From Xenophilus aerolatus (GTDB lineage Bacteria; Pseudomonadota; Gammaproteobacteria; Burkholderiales; Burkholderiaceae_C), in contig JASCNX010000001.1 of assembly GCA_029968055.1 (NCBI GenBank), forward strand, positions 620,001 through 684,000: a stretch of 64,000 bases of DNA, given 5' to 3'. Positions 63,457-64,000 of the stretch are shown here, in pieces. Each line of letters starts with the position of its first letter. The first letter of the stretch is position 1. The notes beneath the pieces are model-generated. The model ran no database searches, was not told the origin of the DNA, and was given only the letters and a program-made list of their open reading frames with translations. The translations under genes were made by a program, and so were the position numbers.

Positions 63457-64000
63457 ATGAGCGCTGTCATCGACACCCCTGCCGTCCCCGACACGAGCGC
63501 CTTGCCGATCGCCGGCGGCGTGAAGCTGGAGGCGCGCCACCTCGTCAAGCGCTATGGCGAGCGCGAGGTGCTGCGCGACACCCAGCTGTCCATCGCACCC
63601 GGCGAGTTCATCGCCATCGTCGGCCGCAGCGGCTGCGGCAAGAGCACGCTGCTGCGCCTGATCGCGGGCCTGGAAGCGGCCAGCGGCGGCCAGCTCGCCA
63701 CCGACGGCAAGCCCGTCGACGGGCTGCACGACGACACCCGCATCATGTTCCAGGAGGCGCGCCTGCTGCCCTGGAAGCGCGTGCTCGACAACGTCACCCT
63801 GGGCCTGCCGGCCGAGGCGCGGGGGCGCGGGCGCAAGGTGCTGGCCCAGGTCGGCCTGGCCGATCGCGAAGACGAATGGCCGGCGCGCCTGTCGGGCGGC
63901 CAGCGCCAGCGCGTGGCCCTGGCGCGCGCGCTCGTGCATCACCCGCGACTGCTGCTGCTCGACGAGCCGCTGGGCGCACTCGATGCGCTCACCCGCATCG
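63457..64000 (+). CDS. ssuB: aliphatic sulfonate ABC transporter ATP-binding protein, 3' part outside window
   Basis: The first 181 residues of an ABC ATPase: Walker [21 protein letters not shown]-loop [16 protein letters not shown], signature [16 protein letters not shown], Walker [17 protein letters not shown]. This is the SsuB/TauB type. It energises SsuC. ATG 63457 has GGAG upstream; an ATG at 63367 would add 30 residues without a ribosome site. Confidence 0.93.
   Translation, partial: MSAVIDTPAVPDTSALPIAGGVKLEARHLVKRYGEREVLRDTQLSIAPGEFIAIVGRSGCGKSTLLRLIAGLEAASGGQLATDGKPVDGLHDDTRIMFQEARLLPWKRVLDNVTLGLPAEARGRGRKVLAQVGLADREDEWPARLSGGQRQRVALARALVHHPRLLLLDEPLGALDALTRI

Overview
The window is GC-rich, tightly packed bacterial chromosome. 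Gene content points to a betaproteobacterium of the Comamonadaceae, most like Variovorax: many Bug/TctC-type receptors, a MesD/MesX methionine synthase pair under MetR, an AcnD/PrpF methylcitrate cluster, ssu sulfonate genes, and hairpin repeats built on GGCTCAGCCCGAACGG. I saw no rRNA, tRNA, CRISPR array, insertion sequence, prophage or origin. No stretch longer than 300 bases lacks a gene.

1-6420 is an assimilatory sulfate reduction region on the minus strand: cysI, a DUF934 gene, cysH, cysD, cysN, then fdxA and a flavin ferredoxin-NADP reductase cut by the window edge. cysI and cysH each lie behind a copy of the same 90-bp promoter-like block. 6477-9555 holds an MFS transporter, an extensin-like protein and a MOSC protein.

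9552-18960 is a cell-envelope cluster. On the minus strand: an alpha/beta hydrolase, an acyl carrier protein, a ketosynthase, a small membrane protein, a PAP2 phosphatase, an ArnC/LgmA-type glycosyltransferase, an ArnT/LgmB-type transferase and a NaxD/LgmC-type deacetylase. An OmpR-family two-component system diverges from it across an 11-bp periodic repeat. The last three enzymes match the set that puts an amino sugar on lipid A phosphates in Bordetella and Francisella. 18970-20913 is an Lrp regulator with divergent dadA. 21027-24272 is a signalling set: FecR-domain protein, heme-type membrane sensor, Ser/Thr kinase.

24408-30747 is a catabolic operon (CoA-transferase, DUF1254 protein, Bug receptor, carboxylesterase) with a divergent LysR gene. 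30722-39323 is the propionate/2-methylcitrate region: an ScfR-type regulator facing prpC across an array of ATTCGCAA sites, then a Bug receptor, acnD, prpF and an isocitrate lyase/PEP-mutase-family lyase. 39508-42602 is metR with mesX and mesD. 42696-53370 is an eight-gene operon for import and breakdown of D-amino-acid-containing peptides or N-acyl-D-amino acids (FAD oxidase, M81 peptidase, Dpp-type ABC importer, D-aminoacylase) with a divergent XRE-cupin regulator.

53392-56896 holds a small conserved gene, a transglutaminase, mnmC and an iron-trafficking protein. 57049-64000 returns to sulfur: a sulfate-binding protein followed by an ssu sulfonate operon with two SsuA paralogues, two small unlisted proteins and an internal REP hairpin. 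It is cut inside ssuB. Sulfur supply thus appears at both ends (sulfate reduction, sulfonate use) with methionine synthesis between.
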